Source: Gammaproteobacteria bacterium (GTDB lineage: Bacteria > Pseudomonadota > Gammaproteobacteria > Eutrophobiales > Eutrophobiaceae). Taken from it: a stretch of 19,870 bases of DNA. Below, piece by piece: positions 1 to 7,322 of the stretch (its first letter is position 1; each line of letters starts with the position of its first letter). The notes beneath the pieces were generated by a model. That model made no database searches. It saw only the letters and a program-made list of their open reading frames with translations, and was not told the DNA's origin. Location: assembly GCA_009843675.1 (NCBI GenBank), contig VYCZ01000029.1:1-19870 (forward strand), given 5' to 3'. Made by a program: the position numbers and the translations under genes.

Positions 1-25
1 TAATAATCAAGTTCTAGTTCCTGGA

Positions 26-42
26 TCCTTGCCTGGGCAGGA
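26..42. repeat. Imperfect hairpin, palindromic-repeat-like remnant
   Basis: TCCTTGCC (26-33) can pair with GGCAGGA (36-42) with one bulged T, and is followed directly by ATGACGAACGGGA. The ending GGAATGACG resembles the short dispersed palindromes common between genes in many proteobacteria. Only this one copy was noticed in the window, so calling it a repeat is inference. The rest of 1-85 holds no recognisable gene. Confidence 0.25.
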
Positions 43-85
43 ATGACGAACGGGAGGTATCCTTGTTGGTTCTGGCCGGTTGAAC

Positions 86-1027
86 ATGGAACCGGAACGT
101 AACACGGGCAAGGGTTTACTTCGCCGGCTGGCTCAAGGGCTGGAGAAGACCCGCGCCCGCCTGCTTGGCGCTAATGCGGAAATGTTCAAGGCAAGATCGG
201 ATATTGATAAAACGCTGCTCGAGGAACTGGAAATGCAACTGATCAGCGCGGACGTCGGTGTCGAGACGACCGCCGGTATCCTGGCAGACCTTGAGAAAAC
301 CTGCAATCGGGACGCAACCGGGCAACCTGACGTATTGTCCGCCCTGCGCGAAACCCTGGTGTCCCTGCTCGCCGGCACAGGACAACCGCTGGACATTCCG
401 GACAAAAAACCATTCGTCATCCTGGTCGTGGGCGTCAATGGCGTCGGCAAAACGACCACCATAGCCAAATTGACTCAACTCCTGCAACAGGACGGCCACT
501 CGGTATTGCTTGCCGCCGGCGACACCTTCAGGGCTGCCGCCATTGACCAGCTTCAGCACTGGGGGGACCGTGTCAACGTGCCGGTCATAGCCCAACAGCC
601 GGGCGCGGACGCCGCAGCGGTCCTGTATAACGCCCTGCAGGCAGCCGAGGCCCGGGGAACGGACATCGTTATCGCAGATACCGCAGGCCGTTTGCATAAC
701 AAGGCCAACCTGATGGAAGAGCTGAAGAAAATCCATCGGATTATCCACAAGTATGATGCACGGATAAGCGTGGAAACCTTGCTGGTTGTCGATGCCGGCA
801 CCGGCATGAATGCCATCGTACAGGCGCGTCAGTTCATGCAGGCTGTGCCGGTAACGGGCGTGGCATTGACCAAGCTCGACGGGACGGCAAAAGGAGGCAT
901 GGTTTTTTCCCTGGCACAACAATTATCCTTGCCCATCCGCTATATCGGCGTCGGTGAAACACTGGACGATCTCCAGCCGTTCAATGCAGATGATTTTGTG
1001 CGCGCGCTGCTGGAATACCCGGCATGA
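86..1027 (+). CDS. ftsY: Signal recognition particle receptor FtsY
   Basis: FtsY is the SRP receptor GTPase. It docks Ffh-bound ribosomes at the inner membrane for co-translational insertion. The 313-residue product has a basic N-terminus, the N-domain helical bundle (about 15-100) and the NG GTPase domain. Visible motifs are the P-loop GVNGVGKTT (116-124), DTFRAAA (146-152), DTAGR (198-202), TKLDGTAKGG (262-271) and GVGE (288-291). The long acidic A domain of E. coli FtsY (497 residues) is absent, as in many short FtsY proteins. The ATG at 86 was preferred to an in-frame TTG at 80; neither has a good ribosome-binding site. A stop at 44 limits the frame, and the GGGAGG at 52-57 is too far upstream to serve. 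The stop overlaps the ftsE start (ATGA), so the genes are probably cotranscribed and coupled. Confidence 0.96.
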   Translation: MEPERNTGKGLLRRLAQGLEKTRARLLGANAEMFKARSDIDKTLLEELEMQLISADVGVETTAGILADLEKTCNRDATGQPDVLSALRETLVSLLAGTGQPLDIPDKKPFVILVVGVNGVGKTTTIAKLTQLLQQDGHSVLLAAGDTFRAAAIDQLQHWGDRVNVPVIAQQPGADAAAVLYNALQAAEARGTDIVIADTAGRLHNKANLMEELKKIHRIIHKYDARISVETLLVVDAGTGMNAIVQARQFMQAVPVTGVALTKLDGTAKGGMVFSLAQQLSLPIRYIGVGETLDDLQPFNADDFVRALLEYPA

Positions 1028-1713
1028 TCAGCTTCACCGACGTATACATGCGATACCACGGGGGCAAGGACATCCTGAAAAACATCAACCTGCAAATAGA
1101 TCAGGGTGAAATGGTCTACCTGACCGGCCATTCCGGCGCCGGCAAAACGACCCTCCTGCGCCTTGTGGCTCTCGCCGAGCGGCATAGCCGCGGCCAGATT
1201 GTCGTCAACGGCCAAAACCTGGCGCGGCTCCCGCGCCGCCGTATACCGCTGTACCGGCGCAATATCGGCTTCATGTTCCAGGAACACCGGTTGTTGAATG
1301 AGCGCTCCGTCTTTGACAACGTTGCCCTGCCGCTTATCATTGCAGGCTACCGTTACCAGGACATAAAAAAACGTACCCATGCAGTCCTGGAAAAGGTCGG
1401 CCTGCTGGCGCAGGAAAAACTTCTGCCCGGCGCGCTGTCCACGGGAGAACAACAGCGTGTAGGCATTGCCAGGGCTGTAGTTCACAGGCCCGCCCTGTTG
1501 CTGGGAGACGAGCCTACCGGGAACCTTGATCCGGCCCTGTCCTGGGAAACGATGAAACTGTTCGAGATGTTCAACCAGGTCGGAGTCACCGTGCTTATTG
1601 CGAGCCACGATCTTGGCACGATAAATAAAATGAACAAAAAAGTCATCGTCCTCCAGGGAGGCTGCCTCCTCCCCCAGGACGGCAGGAATGAAACAGCAGC
1701 GCAGCAGAAATAA
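1024..1713 (+). CDS. ftsE: Cell division ATP-binding protein FtsE
   Basis: FtsE is the ATPase of the FtsEX complex, an ABC-type assembly that uses no obvious transported substrate. It regulates septal peptidoglycan hydrolases (through EnvC in E. coli) and divisome assembly at the cytoplasmic face. The 229-residue protein has Walker A GHSGAGKTT (35-43), Q-loop Gln86, a signature LSTGEQQR (138-145), Walker B LLLGDE (158-163) and switch His195. The signature has Thr where most FtsE proteins have Gly (LSGGE). All other catalytic residues are intact, so it is probably active. The ATG overlaps the ftsY stop by four bases, and the 3' end overlaps ftsX by 26 bases. The Gln/Lys-ending tail after residue 212 is poorly conserved. 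Confidence 0.96.
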   Translation: MISFTDVYMRYHGGKDILKNINLQIDQGEMVYLTGHSGAGKTTLLRLVALAERHSRGQIVVNGQNLARLPRRRIPLYRRNIGFMFQEHRLLNERSVFDNVALPLIIAGYRYQDIKKRTHAVLEKVGLLAQEKLLPGALSTGEQQRVGIARAVVHRPALLLGDEPTGNLDPALSWETMKLFEMFNQVGVTVLIASHDLGTINKMNKKVIVLQGGCLLPQDGRNETAAQQK

Positions 1714-2653
1714 GCCGGCCCCTGCGCGCCACGGCCGTTTCAGTCACTGGTTGCTGCAGCATGCCCGCGCCTTTTTTTCCAGCCTTGGGCAACTTTACAG
1801 GAAGCCGGCGGGCGGGCTGGTAAGCATCTCCGTCATCGGAATCTCCCTGGCTCTTCCGGCAGGCTTTTATGCGCTGCTGGAAAACGCGCAACGGGTCACC
1901 TCACACCTGGACGTTGCCTCCCACGTATCCCTGTTCCTGTCTCCGGGTATTGAAGAAGAACGCGTCATTGCCCTGGCTGACAGGCTGCGCGCCCGCGCAG
2001 ATATTATCGAAGTCGATGTGATAAACCCAGAAGAAGCCCTCGCCGAATATAAACAGAACTCAGGGTTTGCCGAAGCCCTGGATGCCCTTGGCAGGAACCC
2101 GTTGCCGTTCGTGCTGGTCGTCCGCCCGCAATCCGTGCCCGCCACGTTTCCCGGTGACAGTACATTGCTGTCGGAACTTAATTCGCTTCCGGAAGTGGAC
2201 CTGGGCCAGCTTGACTGGCAGTGGGCGCAGCGGTTGCACCAGATTATCGAGGTATTTCAGCGCGGCGTGTTGATTGTTGCAGCCCTGTTCGCCGGCGCCG
2301 TGCTGCTCGTGGTCGGCAATACCATCCGTATGTCCGTACACAACCGGCGGCAGGAAATTGAGGTCCACAAGTTATTCGGCGCTACCGATGCATTCATTGC
2401 CCGGCCGTTCCTGTATTCGGGCATGCTCCACGGCATCGCCGGCAGCATGCTGGCGTGGTTGATGCTTGAGGTTTCCATGGCGCTGCTGCAAGGCCCGGTT
2501 GCCCGGCTGGCGGACCTGTACGGCAGCCGGTTTTTTCTGGCTACCCTCAGCGCCGGGGAGGTCCTGGGCCTGGTACTCATCGGTGCGGGTCTTGGCCTGA
2601 CGGGGTCCTGGCTTTCCGTAAAACGCCACTTGCGCTCGATCGATCCTATATAA
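1688..2653 (+). CDS. ftsX: Cell division protein FtsX
   Basis: FtsX is the membrane partner of FtsE and transmits ATPase-driven changes to periplasmic cell-wall hydrolase activators. The 321-residue product fits the family. It has a basic cytoplasmic N-terminus (1-40), a first helix at about 42-64, a large periplasmic loop (about 66-190) and three further helices (about 193-213, 238-262 and 290-311) of the FtsX/MacB-like permease domain. VHNRRQEIEVHKLFGA (217-232), after the second helix, is the typical coupling segment. The start lies inside ftsE (26-base overlap) with AGGA just before the ATG, which suggests translational coupling. The next gene, rpoH, is 144 bases downstream with its own control region. 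Confidence 0.95.
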   Translation: MKQQRSRNKPAPARHGRFSHWLLQHARAFFSSLGQLYRKPAGGLVSISVIGISLALPAGFYALLENAQRVTSHLDVASHVSLFLSPGIEEERVIALADRLRARADIIEVDVINPEEALAEYKQNSGFAEALDALGRNPLPFVLVVRPQSVPATFPGDSTLLSELNSLPEVDLGQLDWQWAQRLHQIIEVFQRGVLIVAALFAGAVLLVVGNTIRMSVHNRRQEIEVHKLFGATDAFIARPFLYSGMLHGIAGSMLAWLMLEVSMALLQGPVARLADLYGSRFFLATLSAGEVLGLVLIGAGLGLTGSWLSVKRHLRSIDPI

Positions 2654-2728
2654 GAACCTCCTCCGATCGGAACGGGTCCGGACAAACCTGCAAAAAAACA
2701 ACCGGTTACGCGGCTATATCAATGGAAC

Positions 2729-2769
2729 TTGAAAAAATATTAGCACTCTATTAAAAAGAGTGCTAATAT
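2729..2769 (+). promoter_or_regulatory. Candidate rpoH promoter overlapping CIRCE
   Basis: TTGAAA (2729-2734) followed after 17 bases by TAAAAA (2752-2757) is a plausible sigma70 -35/-10 pair, although the -10 is weak. A better -10, TAATAT (2764-2769), lies at the 3' arm of CIRCE but has a poor -35. The bases CTTGAA (2728-2733) also resemble a sigma32 -35 without a matching CCCCAT -10. Under any of these, bound HrcA would cover promoter DNA. This assignment is by eye only. Confidence 0.4.
2740..2766. promoter_or_regulatory. CIRCE operator (HrcA-binding site) upstream of rpoH
   Basis: TTAGCACTC (2740-2748), a nine-base spacer, and GAGTGCTAA (2758-2766) match the CIRCE consensus exactly. The perfect arms extend to 12 bases each (2737-2748 and 2758-2769). 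CIRCE is the operator of the heat-shock repressor HrcA, usually found before groESL or hrcA-grpE-dnaK. Here it ends 31 bases before the rpoH ATG and overlaps the probable promoter. Repression of rpoH by HrcA is inferred from this position; hrcA is not in the window. Confidence 0.93.
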
Positions 2770-2797
2770 ATCGTAAAATTCTGTTGAGAGGTGTTTC

Positions 2798-3649
2798 ATG
2801 AACAATATTTTAGCGCTGCAACCGACACTGCCTGCCGGTTCCATCGAGGCGTACATCCACGCGGTGAACGAGATCCCGATGCTCAGCGCCGAGGAAGAAC
2901 AGTCGCTGGCGCGGCGCCTGCATGAGTTGCATGATCTTGAGGCCGCACGACAACTGGTGATGTCTCATCTCCGTTTTGTCGTCCGGGTCGCACGCGGTTA
3001 CCGCGGCTACGGGCTGCCCCAGGCAGACCTGATCCAGGAAGGAAATATCGGCCTGATGAAGGCCGTGAAACGTTTTGATCCCGAGATGGGCGTGCGCCTG
3101 GTTTCTTTTGCGGTACACTGGATCCGCGCTGAAATCCACGAGTTCATCCTGCGTAACTGGCGTATTGTCAAGGTCGCTACGACCAAGGCCCAGCGCAAGC
3201 TGTTCTTTAACCTGCGTTCCAGCAAAAAACGTCTGGGCTGGATGAACCAGGACGAGGTAACCGCTGTCGCCAGGGATCTGGGTGTGAGCGCTGCCGACGT
3301 GATGGAAATGGAAAAACGCCTGAATGCCAACGACGCGCCGTACGACGGTCCGGTCGCAGATGGCCCGGAGAGCGACAGCTTCATTCCGGCCGGTTACCTG
3401 GCAGACGGCCGCGCTTCCCCGGAAGAACAACTGGCCATGGAGCAGACGGACCAGGTCAATCGTCAAAACCTGGCATCGGCATTACTCACTCTCGATGACC
3501 GCAGCCGGGAAATCATCCGGCAGCGCTGGTTGAACGAAGACAAGGTTACGCTTCACGCCCTGGCGGAGGAGTTCGGCGTCTCCGCGGAGCGCATCCGACA
3601 ACTGGAAGCGAACGCAATGAAAAAACTGCGTCTCGCTTTCGCCGACTGA
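2798..3649 (+). CDS. rpoH: RNA polymerase heat-shock sigma factor RpoH (sigma32)
   Basis: RpoH directs RNA polymerase to heat-shock promoters (chaperones, proteases). The 283-residue product aligns along its length with E. coli sigma32 from memory. It has region 2 with [20 protein letters not shown] and [16 protein letters not shown], the diagnostic RpoH box QRKLFFNLR at about residues 131-139, and a C-terminal region 4 helix-turn-helix ending [18 protein letters not shown]. The ATG at 2798 is preceded by GAGAGG (2786-2791) at good spacing. A CIRCE element sits just upstream, so control by HrcA is likely in addition to the usual protein-level control of sigma32. It is convergent with ctaB, with a hairpin between them. 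Confidence 0.97.
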   Translation: MNNILALQPTLPAGSIEAYIHAVNEIPMLSAEEEQSLARRLHELHDLEAARQLVMSHLRFVVRVARGYRGYGLPQADLIQEGNIGLMKAVKRFDPEMGVRLVSFAVHWIRAEIHEFILRNWRIVKVATTKAQRKLFFNLRSSKKRLGWMNQDEVTAVARDLGVSAADVMEMEKRLNANDAPYDGPVADGPESDSFIPAGYLADGRASPEEQLAMEQTDQVNRQNLASALLTLDDRSREIIRQRWLNEDKVTLHALAEEFGVSAERIRQLEANAMKKLRLAFAD

Positions 3650-3671
3650 GCGCGGCAACCGACCAGAGAGT

Positions 3672-3696
3672 GGGGGCGGAATTGAATTCCGTCCCC
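3672..3696. repeat. Palindromic repeat copy 1, between rpoH and ctaB
   Basis: GGGGGCGGAA (3672-3681) pairs with TTCCGTCCCC (3687-3696) around TTGAA, a 10-bp stem with one G-T pair. The 17 bases GGGGGCGGAATTGAATT recur exactly at 16252-16268, also in an intergenic palindrome. The site lies between two convergent genes and could stop transcription from both sides, but no T-run follows. It is either a dispersed intergenic palindrome or a terminator-like hairpin. Confidence 0.7.
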
Positions 3697-3714
3697 TGAA
3701 TCCATATCCCTGAG

Positions 3715-4608
3715 CTACAGGACCAGTCGCGCCAGCGCGGGAATGTAATGGTCCACCAGCAGGACGGCAAACAGGCCCATCAAATACCATATGGAATAAC
3801 TGAAGGTGCGCATCGCCGTAGCCTCTTCCGCCGTCCGCAGAAGCTTGACGGTAAAATAGATAAACCCGGCGCCCAGTGTCAGCGCGCCGAACAGGTAGGC
3901 TATCCCGCTCATGCCCGTCAGGAACGGCAGCAGGGTAACAATGAACAGCAGCAGGGTGTATAACAGGATGTGCAGCCGGGTGAAATCAAGTCCATGGGTG
4001 ACCGGCAACATGGGTATATCTGCATTCTCGTAGTCCTTGTGCCGGGCTATTGCCAGCGCCCAGAAATGTGGCGGCGTCCAGGCAAAAATAATCAGGAACA
4101 GCAGCAACGCGTGGGGGTCCAGACTGTTGCTCACGGCAGTCCAGCCGAGCACCGGCGGCGCCGCGCCCGCGGCCCCGCCGATCACGATATTCTGCGGCGT
4201 AGCGCGTTTTAAGAACATGGAATAGATCACGCCATAACCAATCAACGAGACAAAAGTCAGAAAAGCGGTCAATGCGTTCACGAAAATACCCAGGATCGTC
4301 ATGGATATCACACAGAGGACAGCGGCGAAAACCTGTGCCTCCCGCGCAGAAAGGTTGCCTTTCGGCAGGGGCCGTTTCAGCGTGCGCGCCATAACCCCGT
4401 CAATTTCCTGATCGACGATATGGTTTATTGCCGCCGCGGACGCCGCCGCAAGACCGATGCCCAGGGTTGCGCAGACAAGCAGGGGAAGCGCCACCATACC
4501 GGGCGCTGCCAGCAACATGCCCACCAGCGCGGTAAACACGATCAGGCAAACAATTTTCGGTTTGCATAGTGCGAGATAATCCCGCCACGCAGCAATTTTC
4601 ATCGTCAT
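3715..4608 (-). CDS. ctaB: Protoheme IX farnesyltransferase (heme O synthase) CtaB
   Basis: CtaB (CyoE/Cox10 family) adds a farnesyl group to heme B to give heme O, the first step to heme A. It is an integral membrane UbiA-type prenyltransferase. The 297-residue form from ATG 4608 has the metal-pyrophosphate motif NHIVDQEID (62-70), KRATPQNIVIGGAAGA, a DYENADIPMLP loop and about eight to nine hydrophobic helices. The ATG at 4638 would add ten residues and overlap ctaA by 23 bases. ATG 4608 was preferred because MTMKIAAWRDYLALCKPK resembles family N-termini; ATG 4602 is also possible. It is the last gene of the SURF1-Sco-like-ctaA-ctaB operon, and its product feeds ctaA just upstream. Confidence 0.94.
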   Translation of the reverse strand: MTMKIAAWRDYLALCKPKIVCLIVFTALVGMLLAAPGMVALPLLVCATLGIGLAAASAAAINHIVDQEIDGVMARTLKRPLPKGNLSAREAQVFAAVLCVISMTILGIFVNALTAFLTFVSLIGYGVIYSMFLKRATPQNIVIGGAAGAAPPVLGWTAVSNSLDPHALLLFLIIFAWTPPHFWALAIARHKDYENADIPMLPVTHGLDFTRLHILLYTLLLFIVTLLPFLTGMSGIAYLFGALTLGAGFIYFTVKLLRTAEEATAMRTFSYSIWYLMGLFAVLLVDHYIPALARLVL

Positions 4609-4615
4609 TGCCGTT

Positions 4616-5599
4616 TCAATCCCCGCCGGCCCGCGCATGCCGGTACAAGCTCAATAATGATAACATCAGCAGCGCCGCAACGGAATTGTGCGCAACGGCA
4701 ACGGGCAGCGGCAATCGCAACAACACGTTGGCGACTCCGAGCGTGACCTGTAGTGACAACACAAACAGCATAAAGGCTGCCATCAGGCGCGCGGGCCTCC
4801 CGGCCCGGAAGAGGGCGCAAAGCGCCACGGTGAGGACAACCAGGAACGTCAGCGCCGCGCCCAGGCGATGCGTCAGGTGAATCGCAGTACGCGCCGGGGC
4901 ATCCAGTATTCCTCCCTCATAATCAATTCGCCCCCCATGCCAGACAGTAAACGCCTCCCTGAAATCCGTCTCCGGCCAGTATAATCCGTCCCGGCAGGTG
5001 GGAAACTCCGGACATGCCAGCGCGGCATAGTTGGCGCTGGTCCAGCCGCCCGAGAACATCTGCGCGGCGAGAACGGCCAGTGCCACCAATGCCAGCCTTG
5101 CCGTCTGTGCATGCCCCCTGTTTCCGGCTACGCGCGGCAATTGCCTGAGAATTACCCAGTACAGCATGCCCAGGACAAGCATGCCGCCCAGCAGGTGCGC
5201 GGCAACGATAATGGGCTTGAGCAATTCGGTCACGGTCCACATCCCCAGCAGCGCCTGCAGCGCAACCAGGCCCAGCAGGATGCTGCACAGGATTCTGTCA
5301 TCGCGGCGCATGCGCCAGGATAGTGTCGCCATCAGCAGGACCAGGATGCCCAGGATTCCGGCGGCATAACGGTGGATCATTTCCTTTACCGCCTTATCCA
5401 TGTCAAACGCCCGGGCGCCGCTCGCCCGCTGCGCGGCCGTAACCCGGGTCTCTTCCGTCACGAACAGGTCCCCGTAACAGCCGGGCCAGTCGGGGCAACC
5501 CAGGCCCGCGTTGGACAGGCGTACGTACGCCCCCAGAATAACCACGCAGAAAGCCAGCAGGAAAGAGAGTCCGGAAAGATTCAGGAAGCCTGTTCTCAT
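4616..5599 (-). CDS. ctaA: Heme A synthase CtaA (COX15 family)
   Basis: CtaA converts heme O to heme A by oxidising the C8 methyl group. It is a membrane enzyme with two four-helix halves. The 327-residue protein shows the duplicated layout: His76 (EMIHRYAAG) and His135 in the first half, and His244 (HLTHRLGA) and His304 in the second, as heme ligands. There is also a cysteine pair in each half: Cys35/Cys41 (GCPDWPGC) and Cys196/Cys202 (CPEFPTC). The start overlaps the preceding gene's stop by four bases. ctaB follows closely, so the two-step heme A pathway is encoded together beside its assembly factors. Confidence 0.95.
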   Translation of the reverse strand: MRTGFLNLSGLSFLLAFCVVILGAYVRLSNAGLGCPDWPGCYGDLFVTEETRVTAAQRASGARAFDMDKAVKEMIHRYAAGILGILVLLMATLSWRMRRDDRILCSILLGLVALQALLGMWTVTELLKPIIVAAHLLGGMLVLGMLYWVILRQLPRVAGNRGHAQTARLALVALAVLAAQMFSGGWTSANYAALACPEFPTCRDGLYWPETDFREAFTVWHGGRIDYEGGILDAPARTAIHLTHRLGAALTFLVVLTVALCALFRAGRPARLMAAFMLFVLSLQVTLGVANVLLRLPLPVAVAHNSVAALLMLSLLSLYRHARAGGD

Positions 5600-6189
5600 C
5601 CTGTCCGGGAATACTTCAGCAACCGGGTCAAATCCTTGATGATGCCCTTGGGGTCGGCAGTCCGGGCATAACTCATCATCAAATTGCCCAGCGGGTCAAC
5701 CAGGTACAGCCGTTCCTCGGCAAACGGCCGGTCGCCGGCCGAAAGCTCGAACAGGGATCTCAAGACGTCGCCATCCATGTTTTCCGGGAACAACGTCAAC
5801 TGGCCCGGATAGTCCTGTAGCTGCTCTACGGTTACGGCGTTGCGGTCTCTGTTCACAACCAGCACGGCGCGTTGCACTCGGTCGGCGTATTTGCCCGTCG
5901 CCAACCGCAATTGACGCATCCTGTACAGGTTCTGTAGACAAGCCTCACGGCATTTTCCGTTCAACGGGTATACCAGGGTCCATTTGCCGTGCAGGGGGGT
6001 AGTCGTCCCCCCCTGCTCGAGCAGGTCCCAGGCAGGCAGCGGACGCGGCGGGGCAATCAATGTCCCATGCTCGCCTGTACTTCGCTGTTTCCCCAGGTCG
6101 GTGTAATTAAACGCGTACCAGGACAACAATGGTGGCAGCGCAAACACCGCGATCAACAAAACCAGCATTGTCTGATTGCGCCGCTTCAT
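5596..6189 (-). CDS. Sco-like membrane-anchored thioredoxin-fold protein
   Basis: This 197-residue protein has one N-terminal helix (about 7-27) and a soluble domain likely to face the periplasm. The domain resembles the Sco1/SenC branch of the thioredoxin fold. KWTLVYPLNGKCREACLQNL places a CxxxC pair (Cys80, Cys84) where Sco proteins bind copper, and LYLVDPLGNLMMSY corresponds to the late beta strands. No histidine occurs after Cys84, so the third copper ligand of classical Sco proteins is missing. A thiol-redox or copper-relay role in CuA assembly is inferred from this and from its place between SURF1 and ctaA, the position of PA0111 in Pseudomonas (recalled gene order). Both ends overlap neighbours by four bases. 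The exact function is unproven. Confidence 0.85.
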   Translation of the reverse strand: MKRRNQTMLVLLIAVFALPPLLSWYAFNYTDLGKQRSTGEHGTLIAPPRPLPAWDLLEQGGTTTPLHGKWTLVYPLNGKCREACLQNLYRMRQLRLATGKYADRVQRAVLVVNRDRNAVTVEQLQDYPGQLTLFPENMDGDVLRSLFELSAGDRPFAEERLYLVDPLGNLMMSYARTADPKGIIKDLTRLLKYSRTG

Positions 6190-6929
6190 GAACCCGCCGT
6201 ATTTGTTGCCCGCCGTTTTTTTCTATACAGGACAACATAAATAACAAGCACGGTTGCCGCCAGGGCAAACCATTGAAACGCATAACCCAGGTGTCGTTCC
6301 CTGTTGAAGCCGGGCTCCGTGCCGTTCCAGACCAGCGCCCCCGCCGCGTCCGGGTCGAGGCGCACCACGTATGGGAGCAGCGTCCAGCCGGTTTGCGCGG
6401 CGATTTGCGCCAAGTCGATACGCTGGACCCGGATCAGGTTACCGCCCATGTTTTCGGGAGTGTCCGGCGCCAGTTCTATCCCGGTGACCGGGACCGGCTT
6501 GGCAACGCCGGCCAGGGTCAGGCGCTCCGCAGCAGTATTGATCTGAGGTACTTCGCTCCTGCTTTCGGGGGCTGCCGCCCAACCGCGATCAACCAGCACG
6601 GAGGCGCCGTCCTGCAGTATGAAACGGGAGAAGACCTGGTAGCCCACCGCGCCGCGATATACCTGGTTATCCAGCAGGAACGTCCTGTGCGCATCATAGC
6701 GGCCGTCCAGGATACATCTTCTCCAGTGCATCCGGTCCGCCTGGTTCCGATGTGGAACAGCCTGTCTCAGGTCGACCGGCGCGGCGTTGATGTGATTCTG
6801 ATAACCCGTTTGCAATGCCAGCTTTTCCTCCGCTCGGTCCAGTTGCCAGAACCCCAGCCTGAGGAACAACAGGAATACTGCAAGCGCCGCCAGGCTTGGT
6901 AAAAGCAGCGGATTGAAGTGCAGGCGCAT
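6186..6929 (-). CDS. SURF1 family cytochrome oxidase assembly protein
   Basis: SURF1 (Shy1) helps deliver heme a into subunit I during cytochrome c oxidase assembly in the membrane. From ATG 6929 the product has 247 residues. It has an N-terminal helix (about 7-25) followed by the signature GFWQLDRAEEK, a soluble periplasmic domain with the conserved VDRGW segment, and a C-terminal helix preceded by RHLGYAFQWFALA. The open frame continues 27 codons further upstream to 7010, but that extension is basic and unlike family N-termini, and it would approach the divergent gene at 7023. It is the first gene of the heme A and assembly operon, and overlaps the Sco-like gene by four bases. Confidence 0.93.
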   Translation of the reverse strand: MRLHFNPLLLPSLAALAVFLLFLRLGFWQLDRAEEKLALQTGYQNHINAAPVDLRQAVPHRNQADRMHWRRCILDGRYDAHRTFLLDNQVYRGAVGYQVFSRFILQDGASVLVDRGWAAAPESRSEVPQINTAAERLTLAGVAKPVPVTGIELAPDTPENMGGNLIRVQRIDLAQIAAQTGWTLLPYVVRLDPDAAGALVWNGTEPGFNRERHLGYAFQWFALAATVLVIYVVLYRKKRRATNTAGS

Positions 6930-6988
6930 CACCTGGTGAGAACGCCGAGCCGGATGAAAATACCGGGGCCGGGAACAGTTAAACAGGA

Positions 6989-7002
6989 TATACTGGCGCC
7001 GA
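6989..7002 (+). promoter_or_regulatory. Promoter-like TATACT with GC-rich discriminator
   Basis: TATACTGGCGCCGA (6989-7002) contains a good -10 hexamer followed by a GC palindrome GGCGCC, about 20 bases before the ATG of the gene at 7023. No matching -35 was found at 16-18 bases. The same 14 bases occur on the minus strand before cydA (15018-15005). It is a candidate -10/discriminator for the twin-transmembrane gene. Confidence 0.35.
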
Positions 7003-7022
7003 CCAAGCATGAAAAAAGGAAC

Positions 7023-7268
7023 ATGAGCGGACCGGTAATATTCAAAATAGTTGTCGTTGTACTACTGGCAATCATCCTGATCTCCCTGGCTTCAGGACTG
7101 GTGTTCCTGATTCGGGACAAAGGCAAGAGCGAGCGCACCGTAAAATCTCTTACGCTCAGGATCGTGTTGTCCATCGCCCTGTTTGTCCTGCTGTTCATCG
7201 GTTTTGCAGCCGGCCTGATCAAGCCCCACGGCATCAATCCGTCAGCGCCGCCCGAAACGCTGCCGTAG
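7023..7268 (+). CDS. Twin transmembrane protein, DUF2909 family
   Basis: This 81-residue protein consists of two hydrophobic helices (about 6-30 and 46-66) separated by a short charged loop RDKGKSERTVKS, with a proline-rich tail. Size, topology and position match the DUF2909 family, found beside SURF1 and coxC in gammaproteobacterial cox loci. The function is unknown; an accessory role in oxidase assembly or stability is inferred from context. The ATG at 7023 has AAAAAAGGA just upstream, and longer forms in the same frame lack such a site. It is divergent from SURF1 and convergent with coxC. Confidence 0.87.
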   Translation: MSGPVIFKIVVVVLLAIILISLASGLVFLIRDKGKSERTVKSLTLRIVLSIALFVLLFIGFAAGLIKPHGINPSAPPETLP

Positions 7269-7322
7269 CTCCCTGCAGCACATCGCCCCGGGCTGGGGGA
7301 GGTATCCTGCCGGCTTACACGT

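Noticed and set aside
2662..2671. Palindrome TCCGATCGGA after ftsX as a terminator
   Set aside because: It is a short loopless palindrome without a T-run, and adjacent complementary bases give only a four-pair stem.
7269..7322. Bidirectional terminator between the twin-transmembrane gene and coxC
   Set aside because: CCCCGGGCTGGGG can form only a weak stem and no T-run follows on either strand.
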